Positions 23,370-34,520 of a stretch of DNA of 64,000 bases are shown here, piece after piece. The DNA lies in NCBI GenBank assembly GCA_033807775.1, contig CM066317.1, positions 10,127,870 through 10,191,869 of the forward strand, in the 5' to 3' direction. The number at the start of each line of letters is the position of its first letter. Positions within the stretch are counted from its first letter, which is position 1. The position numbers and the translations under genes are program-made. Source of the stretch: Saussurea involucrata. Its lineage: Eukaryota; Streptophyta; Magnoliopsida; Asterales; Asteraceae. The notes below the pieces were generated by a model that saw only the letters and a list, made by a program, of their open reading frames with translations, ran no database searches and had not been told where the DNA came from.

Positions 23370-24854
23370 CATGGAGTGCATTTAAATGCCAAAGGCATGC
23401 TGCGCAGCCATTGACTTTTAGCGAAGCTCTTGTTAGTGCTGGCAGATGCTGGGGGGGGGGGGATTGTTGGGTCATTGACCAACATCTTCCTAAATCAAAA
23501 CGTGGCGCTGGCTGCTACGCTATAAAGAAAATAAGTTGCGCCTTCTCCAACAGCAATTGCTTTTGGCGTAGTGGTAAGCGCTTGGATCCTAACACTTTCA
23601 AGCATGAAAAATGTGTTCTTAAATGTTCCAATCATTTCTCTATTTCAAAAGGATTTCATAAGTTTAGAAGTGTGTTTTTAAATGTTTTTCATGTATATCT
23701 CGGATTATTACATCATTGTTTCTAACCGTGTGTTTCTAAAGATTAATACTTTCGTATTATCTTTTCTATACTTTCAAGTACTCATACACACCGGTTCAGC
23801 TTTTTATCGAATTTGTTAACACCATGTCTCAAAACGAAACATTTTTTCGATGGTAATACTCCCGTTTGTCATTCAAAGGTTGTTGAGCATCATACTTTCA
23901 TTTCAGCGTAAGAGCTTAACTGTTTCATTCAAAGATTGTTTATATTTGTTCATATAAACAAAATATCAAATTCTTTGATACCCTAACCTTACATGATTAT
24001 CCTTCATATTTGATCTGATTTATACATTGTCAGATTCTCAAACAAGTCTTTCGAATTCATTTCATTCATTCAATATCCTTGTTTTGAGAAATCTTCAAAG
24101 TTCAAATGCTCAAATATTTCATGATATTATTGAGGAGCATACATTATGATGACAATGTAATTCAACGGTTGAGATTCTTATTTGTTCAAGCTAAACTGTT
24201 GAACAACGCAACTTTTTAGGACAAAATTTCATGGGGATCAGTGTGTGAGCTACATTGTAATTCTATGGATCCACGTTAACCAGTGTTTCCTACCCAAGAA
24301 GTTAACCTTGAGTGATTGAGGGGTGAGGGGTCAAAATCAAAGAGTGGGGGAGATAACTCATCCGGTTGAGTAATCTCATTGTGCTGAGGAAAAATGAAAA
24401 AGAGAGTTTGGTTAGCAGTGAGCTGATTAAAAACAGAAAGAGGGTGTGAGAACAGAGTTAAAATAATAAGAGAACTCTGCACCAACCACTTTCTGAGCCG
24501 GACATCCACATTACTGATTGGTTCACATTCTTTTGTGACCGTCATTGAAACAGGCAATTAGCCCATGCCAACTTTTGCTTTAACCCCACCAGCTACTCAT
24601 TTCTTTCTCTACAAAAAAATGTTTAAAATTTTCTTAGGGACGCAACATATTATCTATCTAATCTTCACTCGGAAGGTTTGGATATTGAAAAAGAAGGAAA
24701 TTTGCCCCACCTTCGCACTTCAATCATGCCCATTGAGTCCGTGAAAAACTTGTTGTTGTCTCAACAATTTACACATTTTGAGCCTATCTATTATTCAAGC
24801 ATAAGTTGGTTCAATCATTTCTACACTTGCACGTACACACAAGGAATATGTTTT

Positions 24855-25060
24855 TGATAAGTGCCATTTTTACATACATTTTTATATCGAATTTCCCTAA
24901 ACTTACTGTTGGTTAGATGCTTAAAATACCCAAAATTATTTAGTTTAGTATTAATTGTTAGTCATATTATAATATGTAAAGAAAAGGAAAAAAATGAATA
25001 AATAAAAGAAAATAAAAACAAAGTTTTATTATATTCTTGATTTAGGTTAAAAGAAAAAAG

Positions 25061-25101
<41 letters not shown>

Positions 25102-26526
25102 GTGTGTGTGTATTGCATAAAAAGAAAGATAAAAATAATAATTAAACTAATTATGGTGTCTTGGTGATGTGTTGGCAGCCCAACCTACGCAAGAAAGAAA
25201 AAATAAAGAAATAGATAGCAGGCCCATTGTGGCAGCCCAGAAGAAGAAATGAAGTCGTCCAACATTAGGTCACGCAGCAGCTGCAAGCAGCTGATCGGAA
25301 AAAAAGTCCGGCGCGAGTTCGTCCGCACCACCTCTTGCGCCAGGGTCTGTTTGAGATCGGCGCCGCTCCTCGAGTGAGCAGACCGCGCCGTGAACCGCGG
25401 GAGCCTCTATTTAGGACCTCGGCTCCCTTTCTCGCGTGGGTATACGTGCGCCACAACTCGCGACATCTATTTATAGGGGCTGAATCGGGATTTTCGTTTT
25501 TTCAGAGTGGTTTCTTCTAGTTTCTTAATATAAATCGAGTGGAAACCGTCGTTTTTGAAGGGAGAATCATTGGAGAACGGTTTTTGGAGAGAAAAATACA
25601 CAAGAGGAGAACGATTTTCAACTTTTCGGTGTGGATTTTGAAGCAATTTCTAGGGTTCATCACTTTTCTGATTTCTACCATTTTGTAAGTTTAATTTCAG
25701 TTTTTAAGCAAGATTATGAGTAGCTAATCTCGTATTCCTAGTGACGAGATTATAACTAGTTTATTATGAGTTTTGTTGAGACTTGATTTGCGTTTGAAAT
25801 CAATATAATTTCATTTATACAATCCTTGTTTAAAATGTGTTCTTCATTTTTGGGTTTTTGATTTGAGAAGGATCCCTTGAATCCTACCACTCAAATTTGA
25901 ATTGCTAGTTGGGATTTGGAATACGTAATCGTTCTTAATTTCAAGTTAGTAACAAATAATACATCAATTGAATTAAATCGATTGATTTGTATTATGGGAT
26001 TGGGTAATCTAGCTTAAATGATCGGGCTTCCGGTCATTAGTTAGGATTGGTATTTGTTTACTTTTAATGCAATTGATAGGTTAAGTTTGAGTTCGTGACT
26101 AGACTTAGCTTAATCAATTAGGAATTAGTTCACCGAGCTTCTCGTGCTAGTTTAATCGTAAGAACAAACGGAGTGTTTGGCGCGTGTCAATACTCACGAC
26201 CGGTCTGAAATTAATTGAGAAAAATGCGTTTTATTTAAAGTCAATGATACACGATTTCATAAAGAACTGGTTATACTCATCACTAGGATTTGTCCTTATT
26301 ATTTCATCTTAGTTTATTTTCACGCCTAGATTAATTAATAATTTCAAAACCCACCATTTTTATTATTTGTTTTAAAAGAAACTTGCACATGACATCGTCT
26401 TGGATCTACGGTTGATTCTGAGTCCCTGAGGAGACGACCCTACTTATCGCTATCACAATTAATTGTGTTTAGAGATAATAGGCTAATTATATAAATATTA
26501 TTATTTGCCGGACTCGACACCCGTCA
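24855..26526 (+). repeat. Ty3 element 5' LTR
   Basis: 1672 bp. It contains an (AT)n run at about 25062-25098, a GC-rich block at 25260-25460, and a TATA-like CTATTTATA at about 25466-25474, after which transcription could start. Confidence 0.93.
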
Positions 26527-26532
26527 AATTTT

Positions 26533-26550
26533 TGGCGTCGTTGCGGGGGA
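26533..26550 (+). other. Ty3 primer binding site (tRNA-Asp type)
   Basis: TGGCGTCGTTGCGGGGGA, six bases after the LTR, differs at two places from the tRNA-Asp-complementary site typical of Athila/Tat elements. Confidence 0.8.
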
Positions 26551-26571
26551 CTCGGCAAGTTTAATCGTTTT

Positions 26572-27966
26572 ATGCCAAGATCGTTTCGTGCAGGTTCACC
26601 CATTCCAATTGATCCGGAGATTGAGAAGACCACCAAGAAGTTAAGGAAGCAAGCTAAGCTTTGGAAGAAGCAAGGCGAGTCGACTTCTTCATCGGTGCTC
26701 AATATTTGGAAAGATATTGAGTTGTCTTCCGACACGGAGAGCGAGGAAGATTTACACTTTGAGGAAGAAAAAGCTCACTTGGACAAAGAAGAACCGGTCA
26801 CCGAGACCGAAGAAGAGGAAGAAGAGGAAATGGCGAATCCAGAACGCACTTTGAGGGAATGAGCAGCACCCAACGTCGATGAACAACCTCTTTGCATTAC
26901 ACACCCAACGGAAGAGGTAATTACCGAACTTAAAACTGGTTTAATTCACTTACTACCTCGTTTTCATGGGTTAGCTAGCGAGGACCCATACAAGCACATG
27001 ACCGAGTTCCACATGGTATGCTTGGGGATGAAGCCGCAAGGCACCACCGTGGAGAACCTAAAGCTAAAGGCATTCACGTTTTCCCTAGTTGACGCGGCTA
27101 GGGAGTGGCTTTTCTATCTACCACTGGGTTCGATCACTACTTGGGCTCAAATGGCGAGGGCTTTCCTAGACAAGTTCTTCCCCGCATCCAAAGCAGCCAG
27201 GCTAAGGAGGGAGATATGCGGAATCATACAAAAGGACATGGAGTCACTCTACGAGTATTGGGAGCGCTTCAAGCGCCTTTGTGTAAGTTGCCCTCAACAC
27301 GGTATTTCCGAACAACTATTAATTCAATATTTTTATGAAGGTTTGATACCGATGGAGAGAAAGATGATGGATGCCGCGAGCGGGGGAGCGATAGTGAACA
27401 TGACGCCGACTCAAGCGAGGACTTTGATAGACACCATGGCGGAAAACTCCAAGCAATTCAGGACTCAGAGTGACATCGGTCGAGGAGCTAGTGAGGTACA
27501 TGTTCAATCACTTGAAACTAAAATTAATGATTTGACTGTTTTGGTGAAACAAATTGCTTTGGGGAACATGCCTCAAGTTAAGGCATGTGGATTCTGCTCT
27601 TCGGTAGCACATCCAACTGATGCATGCCCCACATTACACGAAGAAGAAGAGCAAGTGAACGCCATAGGGGGTGGCAACTTTTAAGGTTCCAACAATCGGG
27701 CGTTTGATCCATTCTCGAATACCTACAACCCCGGTTGGAAACAACATCCCAACTCGAGTTACGCCCCGAAGCAAGGACAAGGTCAAAATCAACAATTTCA
27801 ACCAAAAGCCCATTTCCAACGACCTCAACAATTTCAACAAGGTAAACAATTCCAAGCACCACCCGGATTTCAACAACAATTCAGTCAACCATCCGGCTTT
27901 CAGCAACCAAGGGCACCATTTCAACCACAACAACAAGCGTCATCTCAAGCCCCTAACAGGTCAGGT
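26572..27966 (+). pseudogene. Ty3 element Gag (with two in-frame stops)
   Basis: Gag forms the particle that packages element RNA. The start MPRSFRAGSPIPIDPEIEK resembles the start of Gag in nested element N. An acidic region (EEEEEEE) follows, then the retrotransposon Gag core with AREWLFYLPLGSITTWAQM, FLDKFFPASKAARLR and LYEYWERFKRLCVSCPQHG. Next is a Cys/His knuckle, CGFCSSVAHPTDACP, and a Gln/Asn-rich segment. Stops at about 26860 and 27682 interrupt an otherwise single frame that continues into the protease. Confidence 0.9.
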
Positions 27967-29553
27967 ATGTCTCTTGAGGATATTGTGAAATCTTTAGCTA
28001 CTAACATGGCTAAACTTCAACAGGAATCTCAAAACAAACAAGTGAGCATACAAGATCTTCGGAGCACCGTGGGTCAACTAGTGAACAAAGGCAAGTTACC
28101 TTCTCAAACGGAGACCAACCCGAACGCGAATGTAAGTGCCATGACTTTGAGGGGCGGGAAGGAACTCCAAGACGGTGCTAACAAGAAGGAAAGAGCTCAA
28201 GATGAAGAGGATAAGTTAGAGATTAAGGCATCCACCTCGAATGGGAAAGATGCCAAAGATGATGAAGCGACAAAGAAGACACCCGAAGTGATAGTTCAAG
28301 AACCATCCTTTCCGGACAGATTTGGTAAGTTAAAGCGAGGGAATAAGGAGAAAGAGATCTTAGATACCTTTCGGAAAGTCCATGTAAACATTCCTTTACT
28401 CGATTCAATCAAACAAGTTCCTAGATATGCCAAATTTTTGAAGGAATTTTGCACCAATAAAAAGAAATTAAAGGGTAATGAGAAAATTAGCATGAGTCAA
28501 AATGTATCTGCAGTCTTACAGAAAAAACTACCACTTAAATGTAATGATCCCGGCATGTTTACCATACCTTGTAAGGTAGGCAATGTCGCGGTCAATCAGG
28601 CTATGTTAGATTTGGGGGCATCGATTAATGTCATGCCATATGCCATATACACATCCTTGGATGTGGGCCCCCTTAAGCCAACCGGTGTAGTCATTCAATT
28701 AGCGGATAGGTCGACTGTATATCCCAAGGGTGTGCTAGAGGATGTCCTTGTGCAAGTGAACGAATTGGTCTTCCCGGCCGACTTCTATGTGTTAGATATG
28801 GAGGAGAATAATACCTCCAAGGCCGGGATGATTTTATTGGGTAGACCATTTCTCAAGACCTATAAGACCAAGATAGATGTCCATGATGGTAATTTGACCA
28901 TGGAATTCGATGGTGTCATTATTAAATTCAACATCTATAAAGGCGCCATCGGATGGACTATTGCCGATATCAAGGGTCTTAGTCCCTCTTTGTGCCAACA
29001 CAAGATACTACTTAAAGAGGAGTACAAACCCTTTAGAGAGGCGCAACGTAGATTGAATCCGCCGATGATGGAGGTCGTAAAGAAGGAAATTCTGAAGCTT
29101 TGTGATGCCGGTATGATCTATCACATCTCTGATAGTAAGTGGGTAAGTCCTATCCAAGTGGTACCGAAAAAGACCGGCATAACTGTGATCGAAAATTCGG
29201 AAGGTGAGTTGGTACCCACCCGAGTCCAAAACGGGTGGAGGGTATGTATTGATTATCGCAAGTTAAATGTTTCTACTAGGAAAGATCATTTTCCCCTTCC
29301 TTTTATTGATCAAATGCTTGAACGCTTAGCTGGTAAAACTCACTATTGTTGTTTGGATGGATACTCAGGTTTTCATCAGATTCTTGTCGCATTGGAGGAT
29401 CAAGAGAAGACGACGTTCACCTGCCCTTTTGGCACATTTGCATATCGAAGGATGCCGTTTGGACTATGCAACGCTCCCTCCACCTTCCAAAGGTGTATGG
29501 TTAGTATTTTTTTCAGATTATGTGGAGAATTGCATAGAGGTTTTTATGGATGA
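27967..29553 (+). pseudogene. Ty3 element protease and start of reverse transcriptase
   Basis: 528 open codons in the Gag frame. After the MTLRGGKEL linker comes the aspartic protease with DLGASINVMP (active Asp at about 28608) and VLLGRPF-like ILLGRPFLKTYK. Then reverse transcriptase with WVSPIQVVPKKTG, WRVCIDYRKLN, CCLDGYSGFHQI and FGTFAYRRMPFGLCNAP. The frame fails at 29504-29510, where a run of seven T is one longer than the frame allows. Translation shifts and stops at 29553. The next segment continues the same domain one frame over. Confidence 0.92.
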
Positions 29554-30601
29554 TTTTACGGTTTATGGGGATTCATTCGAGTCATGTTTGTCTAATCTCA
29601 CCAAAATTCGTAAAAGATGTTTAGAGACTAACTTGGTACTTAATTATGAAAAATGTCATTTCATGGTTAGTCAAGGATTGGTGTTAGGACATATAGTCTC
29701 GGGAAAAGGTATAGAGGTAGATAAAGCAAAGATTGATGTTATTAAGTCTTTACCTTACCCCACAAGTGTGCGGGAAGTTCGTTCTTTTCTTGGCCATGCA
29801 GGTTTTTACCAAAGATTTATAGAGGACTTCTCCAAGATCACTCGACCGATGTGCAAGTTGCTGCAAAAGGAGGTTGAGTTCCATTTCAATAAAGAGTGTA
29901 AGGAGGCTTTTGACCGATTAAAAGACATGTTGACTTCAGCCCCTATCATCCAACCTCCGGATTGGACGCTTCCATTCGAGATCATGTGCGATGCGAGCAA
30001 CCATGTCGTGGGTACGGTACTTGGGCAGAAAATTGGAAGAGCATCACATGTTATCTACTATGCTTCCAAGACGCTAGACAGTGCTCAAAGCAACTATTCC
30101 ACCACTGAAAATGAGCTTTTAGCTATTGTTTTTGCTTTAGATAAGTTTCGTTCTTACTTGCTTGGTACTAAAGTTATTATTTATTCTGATCAGGCAGCAT
30201 TGAAGTACCTATTGAAGAAGAAGGATGCGAAGCCACGGCTAATCCGGTGGATCTTATTACTTCAAGAGTTCAACCTGGAAATCCAAGACAAGAGTGGAGC
30301 AAAAAATTTGGTGGCGGATCATCTTAGCCGACTCTCTTTCAATGGCGAGCAATCACCCCACAATGATGACTTTCCAGATGAGCACCTATTTGTTATTGCC
30401 AAAGACTCTCCCTGGTATGCGGATATTGTCAATTATTTGGTTACCAAGACATTCCCAGGTGAGTTGACTAGATTTGAGAAAGATAAGATTAAGAGGGAAT
30501 CTCATTTATATATTTGGGATGAGCCTTCCTTATGGAATCACTGTCCCGACCAAATCATTAGACGATGTGTACCCCAACAAGAGTATCAATCTGTTTTGTA
30601 A
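29511..30601 (+). pseudogene. Ty3 element reverse transcriptase (second half) and RNase H
   Basis: After the T-run frameshift, the plus-two frame carries the catalytic FMDD box (EVFMDDFTVYG), the thumb region FLGHAGFYQRFIEDFSKI, and RNase H with IMCDASNHVVGTVLGQ, TENELLAIVFALDKF and YSDQAALKYLL; it ends in the VADHLSRL tether. A stop at 30599-30601 separates it from integrase. Open codons upstream of about 29511 in this frame are out of phase with the protein and are not part of it. Confidence 0.92.
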
Positions 30602-31708
30602 TTTTGTCATTCATACGCTTGTGGGGGTCACTTTGGTCACAAGCGGACATTTAGGAAAGTGCTTGAGTATGGGTTGTTTTGGCCGACTCTGATGCGTGAT
30701 GCTTATAATTTTTGTAAGAGTTGTCCACGTTGTCAAATGATGGGAAACATTAGTTCCCGAAATCAGATGCCATAGTTTCCCGTACTATTTTGTGAGATAT
30801 TTGACGTGTGGGGCATAGATTTTATGGGACCGTTTCCCGCTTCATGTGGTCATTTGTATATTCTCCTTGTTGTCGACTATGTGTCGAAATGGGTTGAGGC
30901 TAAGGCCACCCGAACTGATGATGCACACACGGTTATAGATTTTCTAAAATCTAATATTTGTTCCAGGTTTGGGACGCCAAGAGTAATCATAAACGATAGA
31001 GGGACCCACTTTTGCAACAAGGTTATGGATGCCTTGATGAAGAAATATGGAGTTATACATCGGATATCCACCGCTTACCACCCGCAATCCAACGGCCAAG
31101 CTGAAGTGTCTAACCATGAGATAAAAGCTATCTTAGAGAAGACGGTGAATCCAAATCGGAAAGATTGGAGCTTGAGACTAAACGACGCTCTTTGGGCCTA
31201 TCGAACGGCGTTTAAAACGCCTATAGGTATGTCTCCTTTCCGCCTAGTTTTTGGTAAACCGTGTCATCTACCGGTAGAGTTGGAACATAAAGCATTCTGG
31301 GCCGTGAAAGAATGCAATATGGATTTGGATGAGGCGGGACGGTATAGGAAGATACAGATTCAAGAGTTGGAAGAGATCCGAAATGATGCTTACGAGAATG
31401 CCTGGATCTACAAAGAGAAAACAAAGGCATTCCACGACAACCGAATTTCTCGTAAGAATTTCACCAAAGGTCAGAAAGTGCTTCTTTACCATTCTCGTTT
31501 GAAGTTATTTCCGGGTAAGCTAAGGTCCAGATGGTTAGGACCTTTTGTTGTTACTAATGTGTTTGACCATGGTGCAGTAGAAATTCAAAGCTTATCTACG
31601 GGTCAAGTGTTTAAGGTGAACGGTCATAGGTTAAAGCCTTTCTATGAAGGTTTTCTATCAGAGGATCTAGAGAGGGTAGCTTTGGACACGCCAAGCTACA
31701 ATGAATGA
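30602..31708 (+). pseudogene. Ty3 element integrase
   Basis: The zinc-binding HHCC segment (FCHSYACGGHFG..CKSCPRC, 30604-30740) is followed by a stop after NQMP at about 30774. The 300 open codons 30806-31708 hold the catalytic core with WGIDFMGPF, INDRGTHF and NGQAEVSNHE, giving all three acidic residues. Then come FGKPCHLPVELEHKA and a C-terminal KLRSRWLGPFVV/VNGHRLKPFYEG DNA-binding region. It lacks a chromodomain, as expected for Athila/Tat rather than chromoviruses. Confidence 0.93.
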
Positions 31709-33252
31709 ACCGAGTATGGTCTAGCCAAAGACCTAAAAGAAAGGCGATGCGTGGGAGGCAACCCACGGATTTTAATTGCTTGTTTTTATTGCTTTCTGTT
31801 ATTTCCTTGTTTTCGTTAGATTCTCCGATTTCGCTCTTAGCTCTATCTGTTGTTCTCAGGTTCTCCCGACGGATTGGAAGCTCACACGGACGTACCCATC
31901 TTCCCGGATTCTTACATTGGAAGGCCACTCACCAAATCAGGGGAGTTTTCTGTTCCCCCTTCTTTTACTGCTTAGAGTGTCCTATATTTATTGAATACAT
32001 TGAGGACAATGTAGGAGTTAAGTGTGGGGGTGGGGGTTATTTGCATGATTTGTGGTTATTTGCATGATTTGGGCTTACTTGGGTTTATGCTTGCTTTTTA
32101 GGGGTAATTTTTTGCAAAATTTGTGCTTAAATGTGGATCTTTGTTCGTTTTGACGATGTGTTAGCATGTTTTTATGAGCCTAAATTGTTGATGATGACGA
32201 GTTTGAACACGTGTATAGCATGATTGAGCTTGATTGATAGCACTTAGAGTCGATTTGTGGTAGTATACCGATCAAAGTTAGACTATTGCTAATCTCTTGA
32301 ACAAGCTTAACCTCTTGAGACTTTGAGCCTATTAGACTAAACACTTTATATTAGTCTCTAATTCATTTCTCGTGTGATTGCGTCATGCCTAGTTATGCAC
32401 CTCTAGAACTTGAATTGTCTCTCCTTAAGACTACATGATACTACATGCTAATAAATATGATAAAGGCCATCGTTTTTCTCATTTTTATTTTAGCCAATTT
32501 AACCTTAAGCCTACCCTTTATGTTGTTACTACCCATTTTGCACACCACTTTGAGCCTTAGCCTATTTATTTTGTCACCCACATAATGAACCAATCCATAC
32601 ACGACCCACCGACCAATCACCAATGGAGTAGTTCTGGTATCCCTATATGTTCGGAAGTAGTACTTATATGTTGGGAAAGAAAATGAAAAAAAAAGAGAAA
32701 TTGAAAGAAAAAAAATGAAAAAAAATATCGATGAGAAAAATGAGTCGTGAATAAATAAATAAAGACGACGGAAATGATGATATGGTTGTTTATAAAAGTT
32801 TCATATTTATTCCATATCATCCAAAGGGAAGTGTGCTTCAAAGATAAAAATGTAAATCCCTTTGTGGAAAGAACGTCTCATACTTGAATAACCGGGTTTT
32901 TCCATTTGGTGTACAGTCCTTAGCCACTCTTCCCAAATATATCCCACCTTACCCAAAGCCTTATTTTACATTACACCTAATAAAGACCTTTTGATTTATA
33001 TGCATGTATGTTATCCAAGTAGTGGAGGGTGAGAGACTTTTCAAGCTTATGGTAGGTACGTGCTAGTGTAGTGACGGTTTGAGCGATATACTTAACCCCA
33101 AGGAGTGAATTGAGTGTTGTTTTAATTTCCCATTCGTGAGCGTTCTCGTGATTAGCTTGTGTCTACTTGGTTGTGTGTGCTCAATTTTTGATGCTTGGTT
33201 GCAAATCTCAAGCTCATGAAATGCTATACGTGTTGACATTCTCGTTCGATTC
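31709..33252 (+). other. Ty3 element 3' untranslated region, before nested element N
   Basis: No gene. GAGGACAATGTAGGAG followed by GTGTGGGGGTGGGGG (about 32003-32036) is a purine-rich block commonly found after pol in this group. A long A/G-rich stretch lies at 32675-32735. The true polypurine tract is beyond N, at 40461-40474. Confidence 0.6.
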
Positions 33253-34520
33253 TGATAGGCGGGTTCACACCCCCCTAAATATTACCGCAAGTGTACGGGT
33301 CGAAATCAAGTAATAGTACTAGAAAGTACTAGTATCGAACACAGGGAACTAGGAACTAAGTATCACAATTACTATAAGATCTATTAACTGAACGTCGCAA
33401 CTTTGAGTGGTTGGTATGACTTAAACAATTGTAAGCAAAATAATTCAAACACAAAACAGTAAACAGCTTAAGAAACTTCAGATAGAGAAAACAGTTGAGG
33501 GTTGGAAATCCTAAGACTTTCACATACAAACGCTTGACTCAAATCAGTTACCAGTTATTCCCCTTAATGAATACCCAATCTTAAAGTCACCGTTGTTCTT
33601 TCTCAAGCAACAACGAGTTTTATTTTGAAGACACAAGTTTTATCTCTCGATCTTAACTCATGAAACTCAAAACACATTAAAAACAAGATTTAACGGGACT
33701 AAAGCTTAATTTGATATCTCTATCCAAATTTCCACCTTAGGCATGCAATTTCTAGTTCTAGACTAACAATTAATTCTCTCGAACTTAGTTGTTCACAACA
33801 AATCAAATGTAAATTGGCCAAATTCACAAAAGCATTAAGGACTAAATCACATGCTTCATTAAAATAGGAAAAACTAATAAAAATCTCAAGTCATTTGTTC
33901 ATAAGCTTAAATCAAACTCATTCCAACCCCCAACATCTAGAAATTAGTTCATGTTGGTGGTGGGTTCAAACACAAGAGAAAGAAAAGCGAAAGTGTATGT
34001 AAACATGGTAATTGTAAACGTGATAGTTGTGATGATGAACTCCCTTCTCTCGTGCTCGTATCTACTTCGCGTGTTGAACGTCTCATCGATTGATCCTCTA
34101 CTGTGGCTCCGAAAGACGTGAAAAGTCTCTAGAAATCGCCCCTAAGCTGCTCCCGTTCGTCGTGTGCGAGATGTGCCGTGACTTGCAAACGTCTCATCGA
34201 TTGATCCTCTACAGAGACATCCGCGGTTTGTGCCGTGACTTGCAAACCGCGGGTAAAGTCGCACGTGTTCCTGATGTCATCCGGGTCAGGTTCGGGACCT
34301 GGTTCGGTCGCGGGTCTTGGGCTTGGATCTCGGGCTTCCGTTGGGCTTTGTTTTGGCTCTCTTTTAGGCTCTTTTCGGCTTCTTTTCTCGATGATCACTG
34401 CCTTTTATATAACCTGCACATTTCACTCGATAAACCATAAAATCCCGCTTCTTTTCTATCAACACAAGCTAATCTCATTGGTTTGAGAACCGAGAATAAC
34501 GCCAAAAAGTGGCGTTATCA
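33253..34520 (-). repeat. Element N 3' LTR
   Basis: 1268 bp, from TGATAGGCGGG to GGCGTTATCA on the plus strand. It has a GC-rich block with CGCGGTTTG and TTGCAAACCGCGG words at 34130-34330 and a TATA-like TTTTATATAA (minus TTATATAAAA) at about 34403. Confidence 0.93.

Larger units (their letters stand above)
23208..23594 (+). mobile_element. TRIM: complete miniature LTR retrotransposon, 387 bp
   Basis: Two LTRs of 129 and 130 bp (23208-23336, 23465-23594) begin TGTTGGG and end CCTAACA. They flank a 128-bp interior with a Met-type primer site (TGGTATCAAAGC, 23339-23350) and a polypurine tract of twelve G (23451-23462). The target duplication CTTTC lies at 23203-23207 and 23595-23599. The LTRs differ by about four transitions and one indel. 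There is no coding capacity. It sits in the 3' region of element Y. Unusually, RNA polymerase III-type boxes span the LTR/primer border (next entries). Confidence 0.95.

Noticed and set aside
23301..23379. A functional tRNA gene
   Set aside because: A and B boxes are present, but the acceptor and anticodon stems do not pair properly and the sequence is explained by the TRIM LTR plus primer site.
34090..34486. Gly/Ser-rich and Arg/Pro-rich frames in element N LTRs
   Set aside because: They occur at the same place in both LTRs (also 39819-40368) and derive from the GC-rich LTR block.
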